Assembly: GCA_016716125.1 (NCBI GenBank)
Contig: JADJWZ010000026.1
Location: 14,233-78,232 of the forward strand
DNA: 64,000 bases
Source: Ignavibacteria bacterium
GTDB taxonomy: Bacteria > Bacteroidota > Ignavibacteria > Tepidaquicellales > Tepidaquicellaceae
Direction: 5' to 3'
Shown: piece after piece, positions 54,891 through 64,000 of the stretch
Layout of the letters: each line of letters opens with the position of its first letter
Numbering within the stretch: the first letter of the stretch is position 1
Made by a program: the position numbers and the translations under genes
The notes under the pieces: generated by a model
The model's input: only the letters and a program-made list of their open reading frames with translations
What the model was told of the DNA's origin: nothing
The model's database searches: none

Positions 54891-56123
54891 TTATTTAACT
54901 AAAATAAATTTTTTACTTAAAGAAAATCTTTCTGATGAAATTCTGTATATATAAATACCTGACGAAAGATCTTTTGAATTATAATTTACACTATAATTTC
55001 CGGGAGTATATTTATTGTAGAATACTTCTTCTATTTTCTTACCGAGTAAATTATAAATTTCAAATTTGTAAAAGTCTGCTATTGAAATTTCAAAATCTAT
55101 AATTGTCTCTCCGTTAAACGGGTTTGGGTAATTTTGATTCAGGTTAAAATTATTGGAAAATTCATTTGAATTAGACGAAACATTTGTTAGTACTTCTCCT
55201 CCTGTAATAGTTTTATATATTTTACCGCTACCGCAACAATACCAACCGATTGAATCAGTTATAAAATCAATTGATAAAATTGTTGAATTGCTGTTCGGAT
55301 CAGTCCTTTGCTTATTCCAGTTATATCCTCCGTCTGTAGTTCTCCATAGTAAATTCGTACCTCCACCTATGAATCCTGTATTTTCATTAACAAATGAAAT
55401 AGATGTTGTTCCGGTTGTTGTATCGGATACAATCCAATTATCTCCAAAATCTGTAGACTTATATAATTTTCTATTACCGCCAACCCAAATATTATTCTCT
55501 GAAACTCCCAGTTTACTAAAGAAATGAAAAACTCCATTTACCGGTACATTTGTATCAAACCATGACTCACCTCTGTCAGTCGATTTAAATACTCTGCCTG
55601 TCCCGCAAAATATTCCGGAGTCAATATTCTTAAAATGAATATCAGAATTAGTAAACCAAGGTGCATAAAATGAATCAAGCGTATTTCCTCCGTCATATGT
55701 TCTAAACACTTTATTTGTTCCGAGGAACCATCCCGTATCTCTATTTAGAAAATATAAAGATTTAAAAGCTGTAAAAGAGCCTAATCTGCCACTAAGCACA
55801 TCCCAGTCCAAACCACCGTTTGATGTCTTCATAATAAAATCATATCCAGCTACAGCATATACAACTTCAGAGTCTACAGGATGAATGCTCCACATAAGTC
55901 CGCCGTACTGAGAAGAAGGATTTGGTATATTCATCCATGTGGTTCCTCCATTTGTAGTTTTGATAACTACTCCTGCATCACCTACTGCCCAGCCGGTTTT
56001 TTCGTTAATAAACTCTATATCATATAGATTATAACCGGTGCCGGAGTTTTGCTGTATCCACTGTGCTTCAGAATCTAAAAATGAAATTAAATATAAGAAT
56101 AGAATAAAATAATTTTTTTTCAT
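54891..56123 (-). CDS. YCF48-like secreted protein with T9SS domain, paralogue 2
   Basis: 410 residues. The same layout as paralogue 1, with signal peptide, repeats such as 'HPVDSEVVYAVAGYDFIMKT', 'SLYFLNRDTGWFLGTNKVFR' and 'KDLSSGIYIYRISSERFSLS'. The first 55 codons are almost identical in DNA to paralogue 1 (about 55941-56110 versus 54691-54860), while the repeats diverge. This indicates recent duplication with local gene conversion. Its start lies seven bases from the stop of paralogue 1's reading side, so they are probably one transcript. Confidence 0.85.
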   Translation of the reverse strand: MKKNYFILFLYLISFLDSEAQWIQQNSGTGYNLYDIEFINEKTGWAVGDAGVVIKTTNGGTTWMNIPNPSSQYGGLMWSIHPVDSEVVYAVAGYDFIMKTSNGGLDWDVLSGRLGSFTAFKSLYFLNRDTGWFLGTNKVFRTYDGGNTLDSFYAPWFTNSDIHFKNIDSGIFCGTGRVFKSTDRGESWFDTNVPVNGVFHFFSKLGVSENNIWVGGNRKLYKSTDFGDNWIVSDTTTGTTSISFVNENTGFIGGGTNLLWRTTDGGYNWNKQRTDPNSNSTILSIDFITDSIGWYCCGSGKIYKTITGGEVLTNVSSNSNEFSNNFNLNQNYPNPFNGETIIDFEISIADFYKFEIYNLLGKKIEEVFYNKYTPGNYSVNYNSKDLSSGIYIYRISSERFSLSKKFILVK

Positions 56124-56213
56124 ATACGCTTCTCTAAAGATTTTTAAATTTACTTTAAGATGATTATGTTTCGAGCGGGATTATATGGCGCTCTTATCAT
56201 AATTATTAATGTT

Positions 56214-57428
56214 TTATTTTATCAATATAAGCTTTTTTGTTTCACTGATATTATTACCTGAGAATCTGTAAAAATAAATTCCGGAGCTTAATTCTTTAGC
56301 GTCATATATAATTTGATACTGACCTGTATTTAAATCGCCATTAAAAATTGTTTCAATTTTTTTACCTGCAATATTAAATATTTCCATTTCATAATTTCTC
56401 ATTTTTATAATTTCTAACTTTATTATTGTTTTATTGTTAAATGGGTTTGGATAATTCTGAAACAACTCGAAATCATCAGGTATAGTAGTTGAGATATTGT
56501 TTATAAAGCTCATCCCCCCGTTTGTAGTGTGCCATATCCTTCCTGCATTTCCACATGTCCATATCAAATCTTTGCCTTTCGAGTGAATGTTGTAAACAAC
56601 ACCTGTCGCAATCTGAAATGACCAATCTCTTCCTCCTGTTGTAGTTTTTAATATTGCATAGGCAGTACCTGCATATCCAACTTTATCATCACTAAATGAA
56701 ACTGAGTATACAAAAGCCGGAATATAACCAACACTATCCCAACTGTTTCCAAAGTTTGTTGTTTTATAAACAGCTTTATGACTAGCAGTAAAGCCGGTAT
56801 TGTTATTTATAAAAGATAATCTGTAAAAATCCCCTGTTTGTATGATTGAATATGATGACCAGTTAATACCGGCATTTGATGTGTGATAAATATTTGACAA
56901 ACCTCCAACCCCAATTCCATTTTGTTCATCTTTAAAAAATAGGTCAGCCGGAAAACTGTTGTAAGGAGATGCATGAACTGTTTGACCACCATTCGTAGTT
57001 CTTCTTACTCCGTAATCAGGACTGTCAAAATTTCCCATCCAACCTTTATTCTCATCAATGAAAAACACACAAGTATAATTGCCGTCTCCCTGCATTCCGC
57101 TTTCAACTTTCATCCAGTCTTTACCACCGTTTGTAGTTTTTACTAACGTCCTGTAAAATCCAGCTGCATAAACTACATTTGAATCAACAGGATGAATACC
57201 AAACAATGGTTCAAATGTAATTCCAAATCCCTGTCTGAGCCAGTTCTCTCCTCCGTTTGTGGTTTTAATAATATAGCCGCCGTCTCCGCTGCACCATCCC
57301 GTTCTATCATTTATAAACTCAATATCATATAGAGTATTAGTTGTACCACTCTGCTGTGAGTACCACTGCGCTTCGCAATCTATAAAGAATATTAAAAATA
57401 AAGATAGAATTAAAATTATTTTTTTCAT
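56214..57428 (-). CDS. YCF48-like secreted protein with T9SS domain, paralogue 3
   Basis: 404 residues. Signal peptide (about 1-20), YCF48 repeats ('FINDRTGWCSGDGGYIIKTT', 'VEIVYAAGF' type strands, 'IWTCGNAGRIWHTTNGGMSF') and a sorting domain ('LFQNYPNPFNNKTIIKL', 'YEMEIFNIAGKKIETIF', 'GIYFYRFSGN', 'KKLILIK'). The segment 'IWHTTNGGMSFINNISTTIP' and the bases around it are shared almost exactly with the broken fourth copy. The 90-base gap upstream of paralogue 2 (56124-56213) includes the repeated 'actttaagat' element. Confidence 0.85.
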   Translation of the reverse strand: MKKIILILSLFLIFFIDCEAQWYSQQSGTTNTLYDIEFINDRTGWCSGDGGYIIKTTNGGENWLRQGFGITFEPLFGIHPVDSNVVYAAGFYRTLVKTTNGGKDWMKVESGMQGDGNYTCVFFIDENKGWMGNFDSPDYGVRRTTNGGQTVHASPYNSFPADLFFKDEQNGIGVGGLSNIYHTSNAGINWSSYSIIQTGDFYRLSFINNNTGFTASHKAVYKTTNFGNSWDSVGYIPAFVYSVSFSDDKVGYAGTAYAILKTTTGGRDWSFQIATGVVYNIHSKGKDLIWTCGNAGRIWHTTNGGMSFINNISTTIPDDFELFQNYPNPFNNKTIIKLEIIKMRNYEMEIFNIAGKKIETIFNGDLNTGQYQIIYDAKELSSGIYFYRFSGNNISETKKLILIK

Positions 57429-57449
57429 TAATTAATTTTTATAAATTTT

Positions 57450-58664
57450 TTATTTAACTAAAACAAATCTTTTCCCCTCACTTTTATTATTTCCTGTTAG
57501 TCTGTAAAAATAAACTCCCGAACTGAAATCTTCTGTATTCAATCCTGTCTCGTAAGTACCCGGATTTATTTCTTTATCAAACAGATCTGTTGTTTTTTGT
57601 CCGGCACTGTTAAAAATTTCAAGCTTGTAATTTCCTCTTTGCTTTATGCTGAATCGAATTTTTGTCTGACTGTTGAATGGATTAGGATAATTCTGAAATA
57701 ACTCGAAATCATCAGGTATAGTAGTTGAGATATTGTTTATAAAGCTCATCCCCCCGTTTGTAGTGTGCCATATCCTTCCTGCATTTCCACATGTCCAGAT
57801 CAAATCTTTGCCTTTCGAATGAATACTGTAAACAACACCTGTTAGAAATCTGAAATGACCAATTTCTTCCGCCGGTTGTAGTCTTTTAAACCGGTATTGC
57901 GTTGTACCTGCACATCCAACTTTATCATCACAAAATGAAATTGGTAATATTCAAAAGGGAAACTATACCAACACTATCCCAACTGTTTCCAAAATTTGTT
58001 GTTTTATAAACAGCTTTATGACTACTCAGAAGTAAATCAGTATTGCCATTTATAAAAGATAATCTGTAAAAATCCCCTGTTTGTATGATTGAATATGATG
58101 ACCAGTTTATACCGGCATTTGATGTTTTATAAATATATGAAAGACCTACAACGCCAAGCCCGTCAAACTACTATTAAAAAATAAATCTTTTGGAGTGCCG
58201 GACTGAGAAATATCAAATGTTTTTCCACCGTTAGTAGTTTTCATAATTCCTCTAACACTTGCATAGTTTAGACTGATCCAGCCAGTAATAGAATTTATAA
58301 AATATAGCGCATAATAATCTCCTTCTCCTGTATTTCCATTCTCAAGGATTGTCCAGTTATTTCCTCCGTTAGTTGACTTTACAATTGTTCTAAAAAATCC
58401 AACAGCATAAATTAAATTTGAATCAACAGGAAAAATTCCTGAATACGGTTTTATTGGTGCATCATTTAATATATTTATCCAATTCATCCCTCCATTTGTT
58501 GTTTTTAAAATTACACCTTCACCACAACTGAATCCAATTTTATCATTTATAAACTCAATATCATATAGAGCATTATTAGTACCACTCTGCTGAGTGAACC
58601 ATTGCGCTTCTGTATTTATAAATGAAATTAAATATAAGAATAGAATTAAATATAGTTTTTTCAT
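57450..58664 (-). pseudogene. Fourth YCF48-like paralogue, broken by several indels
   Basis: The N-terminal 172 codons are intact (58146-58664; signal peptide and repeats, 'IINTEAQWFTQQSGTNNALY' near the start), and so are the last 117 codons (57450-57803; 'LFQNYPNPFNSQTKIRF', 'GVYFYRLTGN', 'KRFVLVK'). The 340 bases between them match paralogue 3 (56600-56940) closely but carry several indels. It may be a dead gene. Clustered sequencing errors are also possible, since the surrounding genes carry single ones. About 110 bases (57690-57800) are nearly identical to paralogue 3. Confidence 0.75.
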
Positions 58665-59341
58665 ATAGGTTCTTTAAGATTTATTATCAGGACATTCTCT
58701 TAAATTAAGATTTTCTTTTCATAATCCTTCAATACTAAATTACAAAAAACTATTTATTTATAATATGACTACGGTCATAAAAACAACCGCTGGGATTAAC
58801 GGCACGGTTTTGTTTATATGTTTGAATCACGGTTAGTATGGATAAAAGATTACACAGATTTTAAGCTATTGATCAAATTATTAAAACTTTAAATTCGTAT
58901 CTAAAATTTGAAACTTGCATATTTTTATTCATCATTTGTTATTTGTAATTGTTCATTCCGCTTCTCTAATAATTTTTTAAATATACTTTAAGATATTTTC
59001 GTTTGGGGCGGGAATATCTTTTTATTGTTTTATCTAATTATGAAAAAAAAAAACAGAATCAAGCTGATTTTTTCTGCGCGGCTGACATGAAGTTTTTTAC
59101 ACAGCCAATGATAAGAGCAGCTAAGTATTTATGAAGCAGAACCGATATTCGTAGTTGCTCTTAATCTTAATTGTAAATTGAAACTTGATAATCAATGATG
59201 ATTAAATTCCCGCAGAGAACAAGAGTGAACCACATTCATGTGAAATTCATAATTTGAAACTCAAAATTTAAAACTCGTAAAGCATAAACTTTTCAACACT
59301 GACAATAAAATTTAAAATTTTTATCTTATGAAAATAATATT
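58665..59341. other. Gene-free gap with an orphan upstream region
   Basis: AT-rich intergenic DNA of 677 bases. At 58956-59017 the sequence CGCTTCTCTAATAATTTTTT followed by ACTTTAAGAT and a TCG..GGGCGGGAAT-like stretch resembles 56126-56180, the region directly upstream of paralogue 2. No gene follows it here. I see no other coding or RNA signal. Confidence 0.5.
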
Positions 59342-60073
59342 TTGAAAAAAAGCAATACAACTTTACCGGATGAATTTACTGAATTCGTTGAGATAGTCAA
59401 AAGACTCAGAAATGACTGCCCGTGGGACAGGATACAGACTCATTTGTCCCTGAGAAGGTGTCTGCTTGAGGAAACTTATGAAGTGCTTGAAGCGATTGAC
59501 AATAATGATCCGGATGAACTGAAGAAGGAACTTGGAGACTTACTGCTTCAGGTGGTTTTTCATTCCAACATAGCGGAAGAAGTGAACGAATTCACGCTTA
59601 AAGATGTCATAGAATCCGAAACACTAAAGCTCATTAACAGGCATCCTCATGTATTCGGCGATGTAAAAGTGAAAGACAGTGATGAAGTAAAACGCAACTG
59701 GGAGAATCTGAAAAAGAATGAAGGCAGAAAATCGGTTATCGACGGTATTCCTGAACAGCTTCCGGCGTTATTGAAAGCATACAGGATACAGGAGAAAGCG
59801 TCTAAAGTCGGCTTCGACTGGAAAGACGAAGAGCCGGTGTTTGATAAAATCCGTGAGGAGCTGGAAGAGCTCAAAATTAATGTCAGTATGAATAAATCAC
59901 ATAAGGAAATAGAAGATGAATTCGGAGATGTGCTGTTTTCCATAGTCAACTTCGCGAGGTTTCATAAAATAAATCCCGAAGACGCATTAAGAAGAACTGT
60001 CAGCAAGTTTAAAGAGAGATTCAGCAGCATAGAGAAATTTGCAGATGAGAATAAGCTTGCGATCGAAACATGA
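59342..60073 (+). CDS. mazG: Nucleoside triphosphate pyrophosphohydrolase MazG
   Basis: 243 residues with two MazG all-alpha NTP-PPase domains. The first (about 12-110) has 'NDCPWDRIQTHLSLRRCLLE', 'ETYEVLEAIDNNDPDELKKE' and 'LGDLLLQVVFHS' with the ExxE..ExxD metal motifs. The second (about 140-225) has 'EELEELKINV' and 'IEDEFGDVLFSIVNFARF'. It removes aberrant nucleotides and lowers ppGpp in some bacteria. The TTG start at 59342 is preceded by a long AT-rich gap. Confidence 0.94.
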   Translation: MKKSNTTLPDEFTEFVEIVKRLRNDCPWDRIQTHLSLRRCLLEETYEVLEAIDNNDPDELKKELGDLLLQVVFHSNIAEEVNEFTLKDVIESETLKLINRHPHVFGDVKVKDSDEVKRNWENLKKNEGRKSVIDGIPEQLPALLKAYRIQEKASKVGFDWKDEEPVFDKIREELEELKINVSMNKSHKEIEDEFGDVLFSIVNFARFHKINPEDALRRTVSKFKERFSSIEKFADENKLAIET

Positions 60074-60132
60074 CTCTTGAAGAAATGGATTTGAGATCTG
60101 GATTAAAAAAAAAGTAAACAGGAAATGATAAA

Positions 60133-60582
60133 GTGAATACAAAGAAGGACAGATCGATCGGCGTAATTATTTTTTTTATGATATCGGGAGTGCCGGAATT
60201 TCTGATTATCAAACACCGACAGGGTCACTGGTCATTTCCGAAGGGACATAAGGAAAAAGGCGAAACGGATCTTCAGACTGCAAAAAGGGAACTGAGTGAA
60301 GAGACAGGCATCACTGCTGTAAAATTTATCTCGGAAGGTATAGAATTAAGTGAAGTCTATTTGTTTAATTCAGGGAAAAATCACAGAGTGGAAAAGTCGG
60401 TTGATTATTTTATTGCAGAGGTATTTTCTGAAAAAGTTAAAATAGATAATAAAGAAATAGTAAATTTTCGGTGGTGTGATCTGGAGGGAGGGTTAAAACT
60501 TGTATCATTTCCTGAATCCGAAAACTTACTGAATAAAGCTTATAAAATAATTTCAAACAAGAATGATAAAGAAATTTCATAA
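60133..60582 (+). CDS. Nudix hydrolase
   Basis: 149 residues. The Nudix box is complete: 'GHKEKGETDLQTAKRELSEE' followed by TGI (GX5EX7REUXEEXGU). The context 'LIIKHRQGHWSFPKGHKEKG' is typical of diadenosine tetraphosphate (Ap4A) hydrolases of the asymmetric type. GTG start at 60133. It overlaps the dacB start by 20 bases, so mazG, nudix and dacB form a run on the plus strand. Substrate is inferred. Confidence 0.88.
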   Translation: MNTKKDRSIGVIIFFMISGVPEFLIIKHRQGHWSFPKGHKEKGETDLQTAKRELSEETGITAVKFISEGIELSEVYLFNSGKNHRVEKSVDYFIAEVFSEKVKIDNKEIVNFRWCDLEGGLKLVSFPESENLLNKAYKIISNKNDKEIS

Positions 60583-61815
60583 ATTAGAAACGGCAAAACA
60601 TATTTTTTCAAAAGCTGTATTACTGATACTCATTTCAGTATTTATAATTCCGGCAAGATCCTCAGCAAAGGATAATCTTGATATACTTGCGGAAAACATT
60701 GAACTCATATTAAGCGGGATCAACTGCACAGTTTCGGTGCAGGTTGCAGACTGTAGAAAAGTACGATCTGATCTACGAAAAAAATCCCAGGACTAAAATG
60801 ATCCCCGCATCCATTACCAAATTGATCACAGCTGCAATTGCGCTGGAATATCTCGGTAATGATCATAATTTCCGTACGGTAATATTTACTGATGACAGTA
60901 ATATCAGTGACGGTATTGTCGACGGCAATATTTATTTAAAAGGGTACGGTGATCCGGATCTGAATTCATCCGACATCAGTTATCTTGAAAACTATTTTCT
61001 GAAAAAATATAACCGGAGTTACGGGAAATTTAATATATGATGAGTCATATCTGGATGATCAGTATTTCGGTTTATCAAATTATTATCAGGGGGATACAAA
61101 AAGCAATTACTGGCCGTATGTAAGCGCTCTTAACTTAGATAAGAATCCGGGGAATTATGATCCTGCTGCTTCTGCAGGCAATCTGCTTTCTGTTGAATTA
61201 CTTGCTCTTAACATAAAACTTAACGGAATTGTAATTTCCGGAGTGACACCTGCCGGCGCGAAGGAAGTCGCTGAAGTATCACATTCCATGTACAATGTTT
61301 TGTCTCAGATGAATAAGGAAAGTGATAACCATTCTGCAATAACAGTTTTTAAAGTTGCAGGGCGGAATTCGAGTCACCTCCCGGAAGTCTGGATAAAAGG
61401 AGAATCTGCAGTTATTAATTTTCTGACAACAATGGGGAAATGACGAAATACATTTGAAATATTAGAAGGTTCCGGTCTTACAAGATTTAATACAGTTAAT
61501 TCCGGTCTTTATATCCGGCTGCTGAAATATATGTATGATGATCTGAAGACATTTGATTATTTTACGGATCGCTCCCCCTAGCAGGTAAAGACGGTACTCT
61601 GAGAAACAGGGTGATCAGCACAGAATTTGAGAATAATGTTCACTGCCAAAAGTAGGCACGCTGAATTCAATAAGCGCCGCTTTCAAGGGTATCAGTTTCA
61701 GAGACAATGGTGCTGTGTTTTATATTGTTACGATGAACGGATTCGGAGGAGGAAGAAATTTACCGAAAATGTTCAGGATCAGATCTGCGAACAAACATGT
61801 ATGTTTTCGAATTAA
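60563..61815 (+). CDS. dacB: D-alanyl-D-alanine carboxypeptidase/endopeptidase (PBP4, family S13), several frameshifts
   Basis: Repaired, about 415 residues. Signal peptide and N-terminus in the first frame (60563-60740), then 'YEKNPRTKMIPASITKLITA' with the SxxK catalytic motif (Ser in 'PASITKL') in a second frame. From about 61024 'GNLIYDESYLDDQYF' and 'NKESDNHSAITVFKVAG' (the SxN-like site) continue. After 61443 'GSGLTRFNTVNSGLYIRLLK' and 'LAGKDGTLRNRVIS' follow, with the KTG-type box near 'VGTLNSISALSG'. Periplasmic peptidoglycan enzyme. At least four indels occur, consistent with poor base quality near the right edge. Confidence 0.82.
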
Positions 61816-61824
61816 TGAATTCTT

Positions 61825-62096
61825 ATGACCGAAACGAATATAAAAACCGAAAATATTTCAACTGTTGAAAATGCAGTCCTGCATAAGCTTATACTTTTTA
61901 ATTCAAATCATATCTGGGACGATGTTGTAAATCAGCTGAGAAAAGCAACCGGGTATAATATTATACAATGTGAACGGATTGCCATTATGGGCGCTCACAA
62001 AAAGGCAAAGCAGTTCAAAGCACGGGTGATATTCCGAAACTGAACTACATTAATTCTGTACTGAAAGAAATAAAACTTGTTACTGAGATCAGCTGA
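61825..62096 (+). CDS. clpS: ClpS adaptor, one frameshift
   Basis: About 91 residues when repaired. Adaptor that brings N-degron substrates to ClpAP. The core begins 'LHKLILFNSNHIWDDVVNQL' (usually 'LFNDDVHTFEEVIEQL'), then 'KATGYNIIQCERIAIMGAH'. One G is missing at about 62002. With it, 'AHKKGKAVQSTGDIPKLNYI' and 'NSVLKEIKLVTEIS' follow to TGA at 62094-62096, the typical ClpS end. The Asp that reads the N-degron seems altered to Asn/Ser in the 'FNSNHI' loop, which would be unusual. No clpA is beside it. Confidence 0.8.
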
Positions 62097-62228
62097 TAAG
62101 TTTTATCATCGAAAATAAATAGTTTAATTCCCAATCCGGCGGTAATAATTAGTTTCTATTTCCTCAAACAAAAGCAGCCCTTAAACATTAAAATAATTAA
62201 TTAAAAAAAATAATTAATCTGAGTTCTC

Positions 62229-64000
62229 TTGAAATTTAAACTTGAATCTAAATACAAACCTTCCGGTGATCAGCCGGGAGCAATTAAAGAACTTACTGAA
62301 GGAATTATCAGAGGAGATAAGTATCAGACATTTCTCGGTGTGACCGGTTCGGGAAAAACTTTTTCCATATCAAATGTAATTGAGAATATTGGCAAACCTG
62401 TGCTTGTAATGTCTCACAATAAAACACTGGCGGCGCAGCTTTACGGAGAGTTCAAAAGATTTTTTCCGAACAACCGTGTAGAATTTTTTATATCATATTA
62501 CGATTACTATCAGCCTGAAGCATACATTCCATCATCCGACACCCACGTTCAGAAAGACCTTTCCAATAAACGAAGAGATAGACAGACTACGGCTCAGAGC
62601 TGCATCCATACTCTCCGAAGGAAAAAGATGTAATAGTCGTTTCATCAGTCGGCCTTATTTACGGTATCGGCGCACCGGAAGAATACGCCGAACAGATATT
62701 ACTTCCTTAAACAGGTGACAGAATTACGAGAAAGGCGTTAATGTCTAGGCTTTATGTAAATATTCATTATGTAGAAATGATACTGATTTTCTCAGAGCAC
62801 ATTCAGGTAGAGGAGATAATATTGATCCGATCCCGGCTTATGAAAATAATACCGGAGTGAGAATTGAGATCTTTGACAATACGATTGAAAAAGTGTCACT
62901 TGTATATAAACAGGAAGACGGAAGGTTATCGGAAATGATATCAGCGTTATAATTTTATCCGGCAAATATTTTTCTCCACAAGTCAGGATAAAGTGGACGC
63001 GGCGATAATAGACATCCTTCAGGAGCTTGAATTTCAGATTGAATATTTCAAAGCGCAGGGAAAATGATTGAAGCGCAGAGGATTGAACAGCGGACGAACT
63101 TGACGGAAATGATTCAGGGGTCGGTTGACTGCAATAGCAGCATTGAAAATTATTCAAGACATATGGACAGACGCTTGGGGAACAAGACCGTCATGTCTTT
63201 TTGATTATTTTCAAAAGTTTTCTGCTTATAGTTGACGGATCTCATGTAACTATACCTCAGATCAAGAGGAATGTATAACGGTGACGGGATGAGGAAAAAA
63301 AACATTGGTAAGTACGGGTTTCCACGTCTGCCGTCAGCGCTTGATAACAGACCTATGACTTTTGAAGAATGGGAATCTATGATAAAGCAGGCTGTCTTTG
63401 TCAGCGCTACGCCGAGTGTTTATGAATTTGAAAAAAGCGAAGGAGTAGTTGTCGAACAAATAATAAGACCAACGGGACTGCTTGATCCTGAAATTCAGGT
63501 CGGAGACCTGTTAAATCAGATAAACGATCTGATCAATGAAGTTCGGACAAGTAAGAGAGGCGAGAGGTATTGGTAACAACGCTGGCTAAAAAGAATGAGT
63601 GAGATCTGACTGATTACCTGGACGGATCGGAATCAGAGTCAAATATGCGCACTCGAAGTTGACACTCTACCTCGACAGGGTGGAAATATTGAGAAGTCTC
63701 CGGACTGGGAAATTTCTCGATCTTACTCGTTGGTGTAAATCTTTTAAAGAGGACTTGATCTTCCAGAGTATCGCTTGTAGTAATACTTGATGCAGACAAA
63801 GAAGGCTTTCTCCGTTCAGAGGAATCTCTGATGCAGACAACAGGAAAGACAGCAAGAAATGTAAACGGACTTGTAATAATGTATGCTGATAAAGTTACTG
63901 ATTCGATGGATAAAGTAATTAGGCACTGCGAGGAGAAGAGAAATTCCAGATGCAGTATAATAAGGATCATAATATCACTCCGGAGACTAGTGCTTAAAAC
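62229..64000 (+). CDS. uvrB: Excinuclease ABC subunit B, many frameshifts, runs off the right edge
   Basis: The first 115 codons are clean: 'KYKPSGDQPGAIKELTEGII', 'TFLGVTGSGKTFSISNVIE' (Walker A) and 'SYYDYYQPEAYIPSSDTHVQ' (beta-hairpin region). After that the frame breaks many times but recognisable pieces follow: 'VIVVSSVGLIYGIGAPEEYA', 'MRKKNIGKYGFPRLPSALDN', 'AVFVSATPSVYEFEKSEG', 'IIRPTGLLDPEI', 'LVGVNLLKRGLDLPE' and finally 'MYADKVTDSM'. UvrB loads onto damaged DNA from UvrA in nucleotide excision repair. TTG start at 62229. The last 1.4 kb looks like low-quality contig end rather than a real pseudogene. Confidence 0.88.

Noticed and set aside
1..64000. tRNA, rRNA or CRISPR arrays
   Set aside because: I looked for cloverleaf and T-loop patterns and for regularly spaced direct repeats with unique spacers and found none. 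The 21-bp array has no spacers and is not CRISPR.

Overview
The window is a 64 kb AT-rich stretch of a bacterial chromosome, most likely from the Ignavibacteria/Chlorobi side of the Bacteroidota superphylum. Three features point there. Many secreted proteins end in a 'QNYPNPFNP' type A sorting domain of the type IX secretion system (T9SS). A few promoters look Bacteroidota-like (TAnnTTTG). The core genes (FtsH, ValS, PyrB/PyrC, LptF/G, HtrA) are ordinary bacterial ones. There is no plasmid, phage or rRNA signal, and I found no tRNA genes or CRISPR arrays.

Layout. 1-6.5 kb: CMD-like fragment (partial), LptF/G permease, DUF3467 protein, PfkB sugar kinase, RecO, HtrA protease and two small T9SS substrates. 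6.5-18.7 kb: beta-propeller lipoprotein, thioesterase, arginase, then a long minus-strand run (MlaE, PyrB, PyrC, ParA, ValS), a CorC/CNNM protein, a sorting-domain protein and NuoI. 18.7-24.3 kb: a cluster of sorting-domain secreted proteins, including an orphan C-terminal domain. 24.3-40.7 kb: housekeeping and metabolism (TPR protein, PunA, TatD, dUTPase, RsmI, CorA, branched-chain aminotransferase with a sulfotransferase-like partner, PurM, lysine 6-transaminase, Fur-FeoB, YchF, dolichol-kinase-like protein, FtsH, Hpt, S21). 40.7-45.9 kb: a repeat-rich graveyard with REP-like palindromes, a broken REP-associated transposase between two inverted palindromic elements, broken VOC and DUF6883 genes, a DUF4926 gene, a 21-bp tandem array and a 120-bp MITE-like element. 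45.9-58.7 kb: a TPR protein and very large or tandemly duplicated secreted proteins (dockerin-ended YCF48-like protein, M6-like metalloprotease, four YCF48-like paralogues). 59.3-64 kb: MazG, Nudix, DacB, ClpS and UvrB.

Twelve genes or remnants carry a T9SS C-terminal domain, but none of the secretion machinery is in the window. The Fur and FeoB genes overlap by four bases and are preceded by a near-perfect 11-bp inverted repeat, which suggests an autoregulated iron-uptake operon.

Quality warning. Many conserved genes are split by one-base indels, often in homopolymers (pfkB-like, parA, tatD, corA, TPR, clpS, several secreted proteins). The damage becomes dense in the last 3.5 kb (dacB, uvrB). 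The protein sequence continues intact in the neighbouring frame each time, so I read most of these as sequencing or assembly errors. True decay is more likely in the 42.8-45.9 kb repeat region and perhaps in the fourth YCF48 paralogue.
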